The notes below the pieces were generated by a model. That model was given only the letters and a program-made list of their open reading frames with translations, did not search any database and was not told where the DNA came from. 64,000 nucleotides of DNA, from contig CP154956.1 in assembly GCA_039621445.1 (NCBI GenBank), positions 82,580,474 through 82,644,473 of the forward strand. The letters are read 5' to 3'. The translations under genes and the position numbers were made by a program. Numbering within the stretch: position 1 is the stretch's first letter; every line of letters starts with the position of its first letter. Origin of the DNA: Euglena gracilis. Lineage: Eukaryota > Euglenida > Euglenophyceae > Euglenales. Positions 31,192-45,700 of this stretch are shown here, in pieces.

Positions 31192-34100
31192 CACACACAC
31201 ATTATTGGGCACCAATATTTTACCAACTTTGGCTGGAAAAAAGCCTGTATGAGTCCATCAAATCGAATCCACCAAGCAAGTGGATGGGGGGGACCTTCAG
31301 AAGCTTCGGCCTCCCAGGAGTCCAATTGCACCCGATTGCCATCCACCTGCAGTGAGCTGCAGAACAGCGCAATGTAGTTGTGGCTCACCAGGGTGGAGTC
31401 CATGAACTGCAACTGTTCCTGCGGGAGAATGGACCGCGCTGCCATAAATACACACACACAACCAACAACTTTGGTCCTGGGAAGGGAGGAAAAGGTGTCA
31501 AGCGTCCAAAATGTCCCAACTGCACTCTGCACTTTTTAGATATGCTATTATTTACCCCCCACCCGCCCCCTGGGGAAGTCCAGGGGGGCTTGGGGGGCCC
31601 CGCTTTTGGGGTCAATTTGGAGTCTAAAATAAAAGGGGAAACATGTGCTCCAAAAAAATTCAAATTAATCCAAAAAAGAGACAGTTTCAAAGGCCTTTCA
31701 AAACCATTTTTGTTGTATTGCCCCGCAAAAAAAAACAAATTGTGCAGGATTGAGCCAGATCATGCGACCCCAGGGCTGTTCAGGAAGGATTGGTGGGTGG
31801 AGTAGGGGCTTTTTTTAAGACCGGAGGGGCCCCCCACCCACCCACCCCCTGGCCCCGGGGGGGGGGTCCCAGGCATATGATTTTTACCGACCCCCAGCCG
31901 GGGGGGGGAGGGGGGGTCACTCCACTTTTCAAAAAACCAGTCAGTTACTTTTTTCAGGAAACCAGCCAGTCACTCCCCCCCCCCCCCGGGGGGGTCAGCC
32001 ACTCTGGAATCTAAAGGAAATTTGACCAAAAAAAAGGCCAAAAAATTTCCGGCGCCGGGCCACTTTAGTGGTTTTTTGCCGACCCCTCCCCCGGGGGGGA
32101 GGGAGTCCAGGCCAAAAACCAGTCAGTAACTCCGAAAAAACCAGTCACCCCCCCCCGGGGGGTCGGCCAGTGCTTAAGCAATTGACTGGTGGGGGGGGGG
32201 GTCCCAGGGGACCCCCAGAAAAAAAAATGGCCGAAAAATAGCGAAAAGTGCTAAAAATAGCACCTTTTCAAAAAATTTCGGCACCTTCGGCGCCGAAAAG
32301 TATAACCCAACCACGGGGGGGGGGGGACCCGTCTGAACCCCCCCCCCCCCCCGGGGGGTCCACGACTAAAAAAAAACCCTGGGGGGAGCAGGGCCGACCC
32401 CCCCCTCCCGCCTTAGGCGCCGAAGGAAATTTCTGGCCTTAAAATGGCATACCCCTCCCACCCACCAGGATGGGGGGGTCCCCCTCCCCCCGGAATAAAG
32501 TTTCTGGGATTTCCAGCCAGCCCTGTGCAGGCCATCATCCCCCCTTGGAGGGTGCTCAATTGTAATTGCAACAAAGATGGAAACCCCATGATCCAGAAAC
32601 AGTAATAAATATTTTTCCAACTGTCACAGCAGCTTTTGCATAATCTTTCTCTTGTTGTATGCCTTCAAAAAAAGTGCAGTTATGCAGGATTATGCAGTCA
32701 ACATTCCCCCCTCCCGTAGTTCATCTTTTGTGGACACAATATTTTGAGTTTTGTGGATGTTAACACAATTTTGGAACAATTTAGGACCAATTTTTCAAAA
32801 AAAAACCATGCACGGTGTGAGGCAAAAAGTTTTGTGTCCAAAATATATTCTGTCATGATGAACGAGTACCTGCTCCAAAACTTCTCTCAGCCATCGCAGC
32901 TCAGGGTTCGGGCACACCTCCAAGTGCATGGCACGAGAATGGACCACCCAGCTGTGCTCAGCTTGCTTGTTGGCTGCCACGTGCAGGAACTTCGAGTTGG
33001 GGTTGGCGACCTCCCCGGTGCTGGCGAGGAACGCCACGCCCTCGGCCCCCTCAGTGGCGGGCTGGATGCTGAACGTGTTGCCGGAGGGCGACGGCTCCAA
33101 CGACCACCACCAAAAAACCTTGCGGGAAACCACGGGTGTGCCACTGCCACCAGGCTTCTATTTACCGTCTCGGGGGAGAGGGGTAGCCTTTGTGCCCATG
33201 TTATATATTATATTATATTATGGCATAGGTTGTGCCATGGGGAGCCATTACTGTAGATGTTGGTTGGGGGTGTCTGGATCCTCCCACCCCCTCCTTGCCT
33301 GCAAAACTTCCAAGTGTCCCATTATTTAGTGCCCCAACTGTGGGGGGGGTCCATACCCCCCCCCCTACCACCAACCTCAAAACCACAGGGCTTCCTATCT
33401 ATCCTGCCCTCGCCAGCCCCCCCCCAGTGGTGCGACATTCCTTAAAAAGAAGCCTGACTGCCACATGGTTGGTTGCACGTGTTTTTGGCAATGTCCAATT
33501 TCAACGGCCTCGACCAGCCCAGCTCCCCCCTCTCGGGGATGGCTAGCCAGCTCAAATTTTCAGCCCCAACCAGGGGTTTTTTTAAGACCGGGGGGGGAGG
33601 GGGGGGTCCCCCCCACCCCCCACCCCCTGGGGGGGGCCCCCCCGGGGGGGGGGGGTCCCGGGGGACCCACAAAAAAATGGCCGAAAAATCGCGAAAAGTG
33701 CTAAAAATAGCACTTTTTCGGCGCCGAAAAGTATATCCCACACCCCTCTGGGGGGACCCCCCCGGGGGGGGGGGTGGCTCGGCCCGACCCACCCCCCCTA
33801 CCCCCCTCCCCCCCCCGGGGTCCACGACAAAAAAAACCCCTGGCCCCAACCCAGCCCCGGATCCTTAAAGCAGTGATGACCGGTGAATGCCAGCTGCAGC
33901 GAGGTGGGAAGGGGTTGATGACCCCACAACGAGAAATGGAAGGCGGAGATGGGCAAAACATAAAACAAATTTAAAAAAAAATGGTGCGAAGAAAGAAAAT
34001 AAAAACAACGAGTGAGTGAAAAAATGTAAGACATGGGAGAAGACAGAAATGAAGAACTTCAAAATAATTTTTAAAAAATATCAAAATTTCAAAAACAGCT

Positions 34101-37100
34101 AACTTTGAAACAACATGGTATCCATTTGCGGAGCCCCAATCAGTGCAGCGGCGCAAACGCCCTGCTGGGGTGGAATGCAGCAGTGACACAGCACTTCAAC
34201 AACACTTCCAAGCCTTCCCAGCGTTGTCCAAACGAAAACTACAATCTTCTCGCAACAGTCCAGGAAATGGGTTTTGGGTGCATAATAACGCTTCCTTTGC
34301 CTTCATATCCACCTCCTCTGCAAAGACAGACTGCTGATGAAAGAAAAGGGCATGAGAGAGACAGCCATGTATCCGCTTGGTGTTCCCACTCCCATACAGT
34401 CCAGGCCTGGCTAATCCAGCCTGGCTGGTGCTGGCAAAAAGAGAGCGCCGGCAAATTACAAAATCGCCTCCTTGGAATGGTCTTGCTTTGGCAAGAGGAG
34501 AGTCGCTCAGCACAGTTGTGCCATATTTTTTTCCTCCGAACACTTGCAAACGCTTAACCGCGCTGCGGCGAAAACCAACATACGGTGGCGCAGCCAAGCC
34601 AACTTTGTGGCAGGCAAATCTCAAGACGGGTCCGCCGCCCAACGAAGACAATCGGGGAAGGCCTGCCCGCCACGTCCGGGGAGGTGGGCACCAGTTTGGG
34701 CACGTCGGCGTAGGAAGCCACGTTGCCGCGCTGGACATCGCACCCAGAGGTTTCTTTCAGGACCTGGGGGAGGGGCCCCCACCCACCCACCCACCCATCC
34801 CCTGTGGCGCGGGGGATGAGAGACTGGGAGGACTCGCCAATGGAGCCGAGGTCAGGTTCTTGGAGGTTGGGTTGGGGAGACTGGCGGCAAATAAAACGCC
34901 GTGGGTCAAAAATATTTGCAGTGCCAAATGACTGACTGGTTTTTGGCCCAACCTCCCCCCCCCCCCCCCCGGAAGGGGGTTGGCAAAACCACCAAGTCGA
35001 CTGGCGTTGAAGGTTTGAAACAATCAGCAGTCGCCCCCCTCTCCCTTGGGGGTCGGCCAGTGACAAAAGATTGTATGGTTGGGCCCAAAACCTTCTCCCA
35101 GTTTTTTTTTTGGATCACAAATGGAGAAGACATGCGGGGGCACCCACTCAGCCTGACCAGGCTGAATTTGACCAACCCCGGGGGGAGAGGGGAGAGAGTG
35201 CTCAGGCTGAATTTTAAGGTGCCGACCCCACCCTGGGAGGGGGTGCCTGCTTGGACAGGCACTCCAACCCAGATCTGCCCCCCCCCCGGGGGGCATGTGG
35301 CCAAAAGTGCCTGCCCAAAAGCCCATTTTTGGGCACTTTTTGGCCCGCGGCCAGGCGGCACCGACCCCCCCCCCGGGGTGGGGTAGTGCCTGCCTGCTCC
35401 AGGGCAATCTCTGACCCCGAAACCCCCCCGGCAACCAACCTTTCTTTTTGAAAAAAAACCCTCTGGTCAGGTCCGTCGTAGCCAGCCTCCATCATCAAGG
35501 AGACAAACTGGACCACCAACACCTGTGCAGTTGGGGGTTGGGGGTAACAAGCCTTGAGCTCTACCCCCTGCAAAGCAAGTGGACCATCCATTTTTGCCGA
35601 ACCACCCCTGCTGCTTCTGCCAGCTTTTCATGAATGTCATGCTGTTTTTATATGTTGCGAAACATCGGACTTTGCCATGATGTCCTTCCCACCAGGGGTT
35701 TTTTTAAAGACTGGGGGGGAGGGGGGGAGCGTCACCCCCACACACCCACCCCCTGGGGGGCCCCTGGGGGATGAGAGTCCCGGGGGACCCACTCAAAAAT
35801 AGCGAAAAATTTCAAGAATAGCACCTTCTCAAAAATTTTCGGCGCCTTCAGCGCCGAAAAGAACATCCCACTCCCCCCCAGTGGGGGGGGGGGGGGCTCG
35901 GCCGGACCCACCCACCCTACCCCCCTCCTCCCGGGGGTCCACGTCTAAAAAAAAAACCCCTGCTTCCCACAAACAAACTTATTCCCTAAATGCGTTCTCG
36001 TTACTGAGATCTGGTGAAAAAATCTTTTCGAGATACCCAATTTTATTACCTAATTGAAGCGCATTCCATCCACGGGATACATCGACCAGGTTTGCAAGAA
36101 GTGATAATGTATCTCAATACGTTGTGTGACTGCCGGCAGCTCCCACGACAGCCGCAACGCAATCAGGTTAAAAAAACATAGAATAACATGACGGCGGCAG
36201 GTGGAATGGCCTCAAAAGCCGCTTTGAGTGCAACCACAGATGGTCATATGCCTTGATTGAAAAGCTTCCCTTTTTATGTTTCAGAAACTTCAGGGGGTTT
36301 TTTATTGGACTTGCGACCTCCACCTTGTTGGGAATTGTGACGTGTTGCCCTGCAAATATATAGATAGAGAGGGAGACATAGATAGATACACATATAGATA
36401 TAGATATAGATATAGATATAGATATAGATATATATGTGTGTGCAATTTGTATACTGGATATGTGTGCACCTTCGGGCAGGGTATTAAACGAGCAGGCGAT
36501 ATCTCCAAAATTCAGGAGATAGGGAGCACCTGCGTCATCTCCAGAATATCCGATGACAGCCGGTGCCGGGCGCAAAACGTGATATCATTCTTCTTGTCCG
36601 CCTCCTGCCATCGCGCATACGCCTGCACCAGCGCCAGGTGGTCCGATTGGCAATCCGGATCAAAATCCAGCTTGCTGTCGTCGGCGTCACAGATGAAAGG
36701 AGAGTGGAGGCTGGACCCGTCCAACGTATGCCCGCTGGAGTTTGCAAACCATCATTAATTGTGTTCTTCAATTTACAATTACTAATAAAAACGATCATTA
36801 TATACATAATAATAAGGATAATAATAATATATCGCGTATCCAGGGTTTACCACCGGTTCGTGCTAGGAAGCCTGAAATCCGGTTCGTGATTGTTTGTGAT
36901 TGTTCGTGATTGTTCGTGATTGTTCGTGCTTCTAAAAAATCGCCCGGTTTTCCGTTTTCCTTGGCGAAATAGGCGATTCCTCTTGGACTTTGGCTTCTTG
37001 TGCCTCTTTTAATCTACATATTTAGGTCAATGGGGAAAGCAAAAATTTTTCTCACACTTCAGCTCATTTCAGTTCTCACAAAATCGACAGACGTGACATA

Positions 37101-39612
37101 TGTTGTAGCTTGATTCTTTTGGCAACCACCATGAGCTTAAGTTTGGTTTCCCCAGCTTTTGACGATTCTTGGCATCGACAAGGCCGGCGAGGCTGAACGA
37201 CCGTTCCACAAAGGAAGAGGTAACAAGACCATGCAATTGTTTATCACCCCCAATAAACATCTTGCTGACAATATGGCAAATACAAAAATGGAGGACAAGT
37301 CTCTATGGTGACACACAAGACGGTTTTTAGAGGCCAAAACTCAATTGCCGCCACCCCCCCCCCCCGAGTCCAAAGAACACCAAAATAGCTAATCGGTCCC
37401 AGTATGACACCTGGGCAGCACACTTTTGAGGAGTCATTTTGCCACCTCTTTCCATGATCTTTATTTTTGGTTGATTGAACAACACCATCATTCTCAGATA
37501 TTTTGGTTCGTGATTGTTCGTGATTGTTCGTGATTGTTCGTGATTTTACCAAAGTCCCAAGTTCGTGCTGGTTTGTGATTGTTCGTGATTGTTCGTGGCA
37601 CGAACCGGTGAAAAACCCTGGCGTATCAAACTCAGAAGCAGCAAAAAAAGCTGGCATTCGGAAAGAGAGCAATAATCAAACACCTTCCCTGCACCGTACC
37701 CACCATTTCTCCAAGTCATATGCCATCGGTCGCGATGGGGAAAGGTCCAGGGCGGGTGGAGAGGAAGGCGGCCACCACGGCGCACGGCTTGAGGACCCGC
37801 AGGGCAGCCCCCCAGAGCAGCAGCTTCGCCACGATGGGGGGCACCGGGATGCGGCTCACGAGCCGGCCGAGGGGCGTCAGCTCCCCGCCGGCGGCCAGGC
37901 CCAGCCCGGCACTCTTCCCGGAGAGGTCCCTCGATAGGCTCCAATACAAGAGGGGGGGGGAGGTTGGTGCCAAAGAAAATCGGTGGGGGGGGGGATGGGT
38001 GCCGAGAAATTCGGCGGTCTGGGCCAGAAAAGTACGGATAAATTTGGCCGGATTTCGGGAAAAAATGGTTGAAAAGATTGGCGGACTGTCGAAAATCCAT
38101 GCGGTTCATCGGGTGGATGCGAAAATTTCTGAAAAATGTGCGGGAAATCGGGCAGTCTTGGCTAGAAAAAGGACAGAAATATTTGGCAGGATTTCGTTCC
38201 ACCTATTTTTCCATGCCACTCTTTTTGGTCCCCCCTCCCTGAACTCTAAACAAACCATCCACCAGCTATAAATTCGCGCCAGCGTCATCCATTTGCTCCA
38301 TCTCCTGAGACTCCAGAGAAAGGAGGCAGGCCGGAGGCAGATAAAGCTGGCTTGGTTGGCAGACCAGTGCTGTACTGATGCCTCGATGTTTACAATTCCA
38401 CTTTTCTTTCATGAAAGCGGCAACTGCCCTCTCGCCGCCACCACCTCCCTGAGGTGCTTCACACCATCCCAATCAGGTAATCAGGCAATCACATCAACTG
38501 AAGAGGAAAGAGCATCTCCCACAGGTCCCACAGGGGGGGGGTTCCCCTGTGTTCAATGCAAAAAATCAAAACATTCAGATTTCAGTTTTGGATATCCCCC
38601 CAATCTATAAATCACGCCCCGGCCTCGCCCCCACCACCCCGTCCCCGGTCGCCGAGTGCTGGGCTGAGCAGGGCATGCATGTGCTGCAGCGATTGGATGG
38701 CGTTGGCGAGGGCGGTGTGCGAGGGGGCGGTCAGCAGACCGCCGGCGATGGCCTCCGTGGTGGACGCTCCGGTCACCTGCGGAGGAGAGGCTTGGCCATA
38801 ACCCCCCCTCCCAAATGAGACCCCGGGTCTGCGTTTTGGGTCCGTTGCTGAAAATCCCAAAGGGGGTCTAATTTGGGGGGGGTCTTCTTTGTGGGTTTTT
38901 AGAAAATTTGACCGAAAAACAACTTAGAGTGGGAGGTTTTTTTCAGGTCCAAAAAGGGGCATTTTTTTTAGCAATGAGTCAGTCAAAAAAATACCACACG
39001 CATACATTATAACACATTCAAAATGAGCAAAAATCGAAAAATGTCAAAAAAAAATCATCCATTTTGGGGGTATTTTCACAATTTTAGGGAGGAGGGTCTA
39101 TTTTTTTTGGATTTTCTCCAAAAATCCTGAGGGGCGCTTATTTTTGGGGGGTCTGGCATGCTTGTGCTTACCGATTGGGGGGGGGGGTGCTATAGGGTGC
39201 CTGCCCCTAGCAGGCACCCCCCCCCCGGGGGGATAGGGGTCCGGGCCGGACCCAGAAAATTTTCATTGAAAATGGCCTTTTCCGGGCCCCCGGCGCTGGG
39301 GTCGGAGGGGGGTGCCTGCTAGAGGCAGGCATCCCCCAAAACCCTACCCCCCCCCCCCCCCCGGGGGGTCGGATCGGGTGCTATGGGGTGCCTGCCCCTA
39401 GCACCCCCCCCCCGTGGGGTAGGCACCCGACTAAGCACAAGCCTGGGGTCTGCTTTCGGGAAGGGGGGGGGTCTTATTTGTGGGGAGTTCTTATTTTGGG
39501 GGGGGTCTCATTTTGGGGGGTTTACTTGGTGTGATGACCGTTCTGCTGTTGCCCAGAAATCATTATATACATGTGTGTGTGTGTGTGTGCGAGTGTGTGC
39601 GTGCGTGCGTGC

Positions 39613-39708
<96 letters not shown>

Positions 39709-42700
39709 TCGTGAGAGAGAGAAAACTGATTTCCCCACTTTTTCCCTGTTCTCCGGGTACAGAAACGCATATTTTGTCAGATGATAAACTATGACTGATT
39801 TTTTGTGTTGCCATGTTTCCCAAAATCCCAAAATGCAGAACCTTCCTTTCCTATGAAATGGCCAGAGTTCATCGGAGGTGCATCTCTTTGCTGTTTTCCA
39901 TTGCAGATATTTTTCACCAGCCCATTTCTGGCTCCTCCCACCAGCCCATGCCTCTGGTTAGTGTGCTGTTCACTCACAGCTGCACAAAACAACTTTTTTT
40001 TGCCGTTGTGAACGCAACACAGAGAATTTTCAGCCACAACACAGCAATGCTCTTCTTGTGCCGCATAACTGGCAATGCATTTAAATGTTGCTTGCAGCAC
40101 AACAGTGGTTTCCTTGGTTTTTTGGTACCACGCCGCAGCCAGTAACAAAAAAACTGTTCTGCAGGGGCTGTGGCGCAAAAAAGCATTGTTTTTAAGTTGC
40201 AGAGCGGGGAAAAAATAATAACATAAATTTCGTATCCTCTCAGTATGTCATCATGCAGCATTGTTGATGTGTTTTCACTGACTTCAAAAAAAAATGTGAA
40301 TGTAAACTGTAATTGTAAATCATTGTAAATCCTTTCCCAACACCTCCGCCAGGGGGGAACACAACATGGACCCTCAAAAAGCACGACGCAAATAAACGCA
40401 AATAAATGCAAAAAAAAATGCCAAAAAATGCCAAAAAATGTAAAGAAACGCAAATTGCATATAAAATCCTTTAGGAGAGCTCCCCCGGGATGTACACTTT
40501 TCCACTGGAGAGGACTTGAAAAAATTTCAGCTCCACCGGGAAAATTTTTCAATTTGCATAAAAAATGATTTCATTTCATTTCATTTTGTTGACCATAAAA
40601 AAAATACAAAAATGACAAAAAAATGAACATTTTTTGGGGTTTCGGGAAAAATTGGCGCCAAAAACAAGCACCATCTTCATTGTCAAAAATTTTCCAACAA
40701 AAATCCAAAAATTGCAGGGGAAAAAAACAAAAAAGAGGGAAATGCAAATTTTGCCAAAATCAAAAAAAACACAAAAAAAATGCTAAAAAAAAACGCATTT
40801 GCAGAGCGGCATTGAAACCATTCGGTTGCACTTTCCCCCCGCAAACACAACTGCAAAACAGACAAAAAACGCGCAACAGCAGTGTCGTTGCAATGGGTTT
40901 CATGGCTCCGGGCCGGGGGGGTCCAGAGTGCCTGCCCAGGCAGGCACTACCCCGGGGGGTCGGATTTCGGCCTGTGCCCAGGCACATTCCTTTAAAAATA
41001 GGCCATTTTTTCGCTCCCCTTCCGCTCGGAGTTGTGCAAGGGCACTTTTGGCCGTGTGCCCTACCCCCCCCCCCCCCCCGGGGGTCGGATCAGGAGTGCC
41101 TTGGAGTGCCTGCCCAGGCAGGCACCCCCCCCCCCCTGGGGTGGGGTCGGCACCCAACTAAAATACAGTCTGCTCCGGGCCAGAGAGCCGGCCATCAACG
41201 GCCTCCTTTGTCACCGTCGCAGGTAGGGGGCGCATGCCTTGCGCTGCAGCACCACGTCCTCCAGGTTGCGGGAGCGGAACCGGGCGGAGGGCAACTCCCC
41301 CTTCTGGGACGGGTCCAGGGCAGGGGGAGGGGGTCGTTGGGGGGGGGCAATAACTGGCTGATCCCAACACAAACAAATAGCATCCGGTGTGAGAGTATCC
41401 AAAACATTTGTGTTCTTCATCCCACATCCTATGCATTTTATCCATCTTATCTATTTTCGACTTATTTCTGGAGCAAATGAGGAAAAAATAACATCTGAGA
41501 AAATAACATCTAAAAGGGGCTTGTATTTTATTTTTTCCGGATGTTATTTTTTCCTATGACAATAACAACCGCCGTTGGGCCAGATACATCCCATTTCTTG
41601 AGGTGTGCCCGACCCCCCCCCCCCGAGTGATTGACTGGTTGTTTCGGAGTGACTACTGCCCTATCCCCTGATCAAATTTTGATCATGGACACCATTTTGT
41701 GTGCTCTGGCTAAAAAAAAACCGCGCTCTGGTGGAGGGGGTTAATTTTGGGCAAAAGAGGGGCAATCCATTAGGCCAATGGCAGATTTGCGACATGAGTG
41801 AAGCAGTCAAGAAGGGGAAAATGCAAAAAAAATGCGAAACATTGACACAAATGCAACAATATGTGCAGGATCCGTTCAGATTATTCAACAACAATTATTT
41901 TGAGAGATGTCATTTGTAATATTTTCGGACGTCATAAATCAGAATTTATGATTGATGACAAAAGCACTGTACTGTCATCAATCACATCATATCATTTCCA
42001 TCATTACGTCAAGATAATGCTCATCCAAAAATGAATTATGAGCGCATGGCACCACACAGAATTTGACCTGCCCTGTGTGCCATAAACAGGTGCACCACCG
42101 TCCCCTCGGGGCACGCCTGGCAGCGGCGCAGGGCGCTCTCCCGGGTGACGAGTGACATCACAAGCAGGGGTTTTTTAAGACCGGGGGGGAGGGGGGCCCC
42201 CGGGGGGGGGGGGGGCCCGGGGGACCCACAAAAAAAAAATGGCCGAAAAATCGCGAAAAAGTGCTAAAAATAGCACTTTTTGGCGCCGCCGAAAAGCCCC
42301 CCCCCCAGGCCCCCCACCCCAAGACCCCGGGGGTGGGGGGCTCGGCCGGACCCACCCACCCTCCCCCCCCTCCCCCCCCGGGGTGTCCACGACTAAAAAA
42401 ACCCCTGATCACAAGGCAATAGCGGCCAGTCGCCTCGTCGTACACCTCCGACTTGCTGACGCCGCTGTCGATGACGTACCGGACGTCCTTGAAATTGGCG
42501 CACGTCTCGGCGAAATCCGTGGCAAGGATGACCTGAGAGAACGCATGGGTTAATATTTGCCGGCCACAAATAACGTAGGCGGTCAACTTCGCTCACAAAA
42601 ACTTAGCTCACACAAATCGACTTGCCTTGCGCAATCGCGCAAGCCAGGACCCATTCTGGAATTATAACCTCTGGGGCCGTTCTGGGGTCCTGTTCCCAGA

Positions 42701-45700
42701 TGAGACAACGCGTCTCAAAACTCGTGAAACTGGACATCGAAGGCGAAGAGAATTCGAAGGTTCCGATTCAAATCCTGAGAACAGCATCGGACAATTCCAG
42801 AAATACAGACTGTCACTCCATGAACTTTGTGGTCTCACAAATTCTACCGTCGGACACCTCATTCACATGCCTTGAAATGCTGCAAGCATTTGTTCTGTTG
42901 TGTGAAACCATACCCCAGCTACGTCACCCTTATGTCCGAGGATTTGTGCTGTTTCCAGTTGTTGAAAAATGCCCCCGTTCAGCTCCCTTTTCCAGAGTGA
43001 GTTTCGGGTGTTCCTGCAGCCCTGTGTTCAATTGTTTTTCTGGCCAGGGTCGTGTGCTCTACAAATTTGAATCTTCCAGTAGGTGACGAAAGGGCGCTAC
43101 GATTCCGGGTTCTCCCGAATCCGCCATTTCGGTGGCCAATCTGGCAGCAGTCATCACTGGGTGGATACTCTTCGGAGCTGTGAACTTATCGATCAGCTCC
43201 CAGGTGAAGGGGTTGCGAAAACTCTTTTCTTGTCAGACTGTAAGACATTGAAATCTCATTCCTGTCCAACGGCTGATGGAAAGATATTTAACATGGTTGA
43301 AAATTCATTTCAGGGGAACATGGCAGATGACAGCCGAGCATGCATCCATTTCTGTAAAGCAAAAAAAATCACGTCAGGAAATCAAAAAGTTACTTGCGCA
43401 ATTGCGCACAGGAGTGCAAATATCAATCACTCGCAATTGTGCAGATGCACAAAGAAAACGCAATTCCTCACTTCCCATTTTCCACGGGATGCTGAAAAGG
43501 TCTTTTCTTCGTGTCTACACATCCGTGAAAACAAGGGCCTGTTTCTGTTAAAATCATCACCTGCTTTGCCTCGACGCCTGTCTCCACAGTACCGCACTGG
43601 ATCCTGCCATCCACCAGATGGAGTGTCTGAGCAGCTTCTTTTCCCGTGAAAATCAGGGGGTACATCGCTCAGTCCGTAACAAACATATTTGGGGCGTAAA
43701 AACTTGGCACATCAACTCCTTTGCGCAAGAGCTTACACTGTTTCATTATCCCATTCAGTGGCAAAATGCCCCATCATGAATTTGTTCTTCACGAGAAAGA
43801 TGGGTCGCCAACTTCCCTCCTCTGAAAAACGCCGAAAAAAACCTTCTGCGTGTCTTCTGGCTCCCAGAGCCCTTCTCCGCTGGTCAGTTGTGGGCACTGA
43901 AACCGGTGCCCTCACGGCTCGGTCGTCCCGGCACTCCGAAAATACCAATAACTCTCTCACCCCCTGCTGGACCTCTCAAACTCCCAAACCAGTGCTCCGT
44001 GGCTTTTCTTCACTGGTCCACATGGTCCCAAAGTCTGTGGAGGAAAAGGCAAAAAAGAGGCCTTTTCAGAAACCTCTTTCATGGGGTTTTCGACGGTTTA
44101 CAAAAAAAAAACGAAAATGGGGGCCTTTTTTTCCACGAGGTCTTGGGCATGCTGTGAGGCTGCCAGAAAGAAAAAAAGTGGTCCCAGAAACCGCCCCATT
44201 TTCGTGATTTTTTCGTGTTTTTTCAGGCTGCAAGACATCGTCTCTGCCGATGGCTGAAAACGTGCCAGAAAAAAAAGATGGGAAGTGGGGGTTTGGGGCA
44301 TCTCCCAGGTCACTGAAAAAAAACAAGCCGGCAGCGTCCCAGTTGAAAAAGCAAAAAAGGGGGTGAATCTCGTTTCTGGGAACGCAGAACGGAGCACAAA
44401 TTTGTTTCTCTGAATTGGCGTGATTGTGCAAAAACCCCTAAAACTGCAGTAAAAAGCTTAAATGCAAAGTAGATCGCCGAAGGATCATGGCTTGCAGGAT
44501 CCAGAAGACAATCACACGTGCACACTCACGCTCACACACGCTCGCAATCACAAACTCACACAAAATATCATCAAATATCAAATATCAACCATCAAATAGT
44601 GTTCATAATTCTTTTGGGATGTTGCTGATCAATTAAATATGTATCCACACAAAAGAGCGTGGCCCAACTCAGTTTTTCTCCCATTCTGGAAAAAAAATCA
44701 ATCACAATTTTAGAAAACCTTACCCACAGTCTCACAGTCTTGCTTTCATGATGGACATTCCAAGCGTGCCCTGCCCTGCCCAACCAGACCCACAACAGGA
44801 CCACACCTTCCGCTTCCCAGGGGGCAAGGGGCCGAACGCCTGCTGCAGGGTCTCGGGCGACGCCAGCGAGTGCAGCGCCAGGATCTTCAAATCTCCCCGC
44901 GGCCAGGGACGGGTGGGGCCAGGGTTTGCATGCGGCAGGGGGGGGGATGTACAACAAGGCTCCTCAAAAATGTGCAATGCAAAAACATGCAAAAAAATGC
45001 GACGGTTCAAAAATTGTCATAATGCAAAAATGCAAGTTATGCAAAAAATGCAAATTTTCAAGAGTTTGGATGATGGAAAAAAACCCCCACAAATATGCAA
45101 CTCCCCCCCTGCATACAGTCCACAAACAATTGAGGCCCGCCTCCCACCCGTCCAAAGTTCTCTCCATGTGGTTCTGCCGAGTTTCCGCATTTTGGAGAGT
45201 GTGTCGGTGGTGGGCACGTTGGTGGTGGTCAGATTGCCATCATTGTGTTGCTTTGTGATGTCGGATCCTTTGGCAACAAGAACAGATGTCTCACTGCTCC
45301 TGAAGGTTCTGGTATCCATTGGCATGAGCGTGAGCCGCACGAGAGGTATTTGTAAACACGAGCACGAGCCAAACGGCACTGGAGAATGGGATGGGTCTAC
45401 CTCCAGGTACATTCAGGAGATGGAGTTTGACGTTCCTGCCTCCGGGAGTCAGCGGCGGAGCAGTGCTGGCAATACCCCTCAGGGCGCTCTTGGGCCGGTG
45501 CCCACACCTCCCGTGGGCGGGTGGCCTCCGCCAGCGAGCTGCTCAGCGCCGCCACGTCGTTCCACTCGGGCAGGAAGACGAGGATCGCGCCGGCCTGCTC
45601 CTGCGGGGAAGGGGTGGGACAGCCGTGCCACATGCACCGTCCCGCGGTAAACCCCCCCCCCCCAAATAATACCGCCCCCCCCCTCAGGGTCCGACTTCGG

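Noticed and set aside
33442-33849. Gly/Pro-rich ORFs overlapping the TIR elements (also near 42.2, 7.2 and 21.2 kb)
   Set aside because: They arise from G/C homopolymers inside TIR elements and have no transposase motifs.
43083-43649. Overlapping ORF pair suggesting a bacterial-style operon
   Set aside because: The second frame opens with GTG in a clearly eukaryotic intron; there is no ribosome-binding site and no recognised product.
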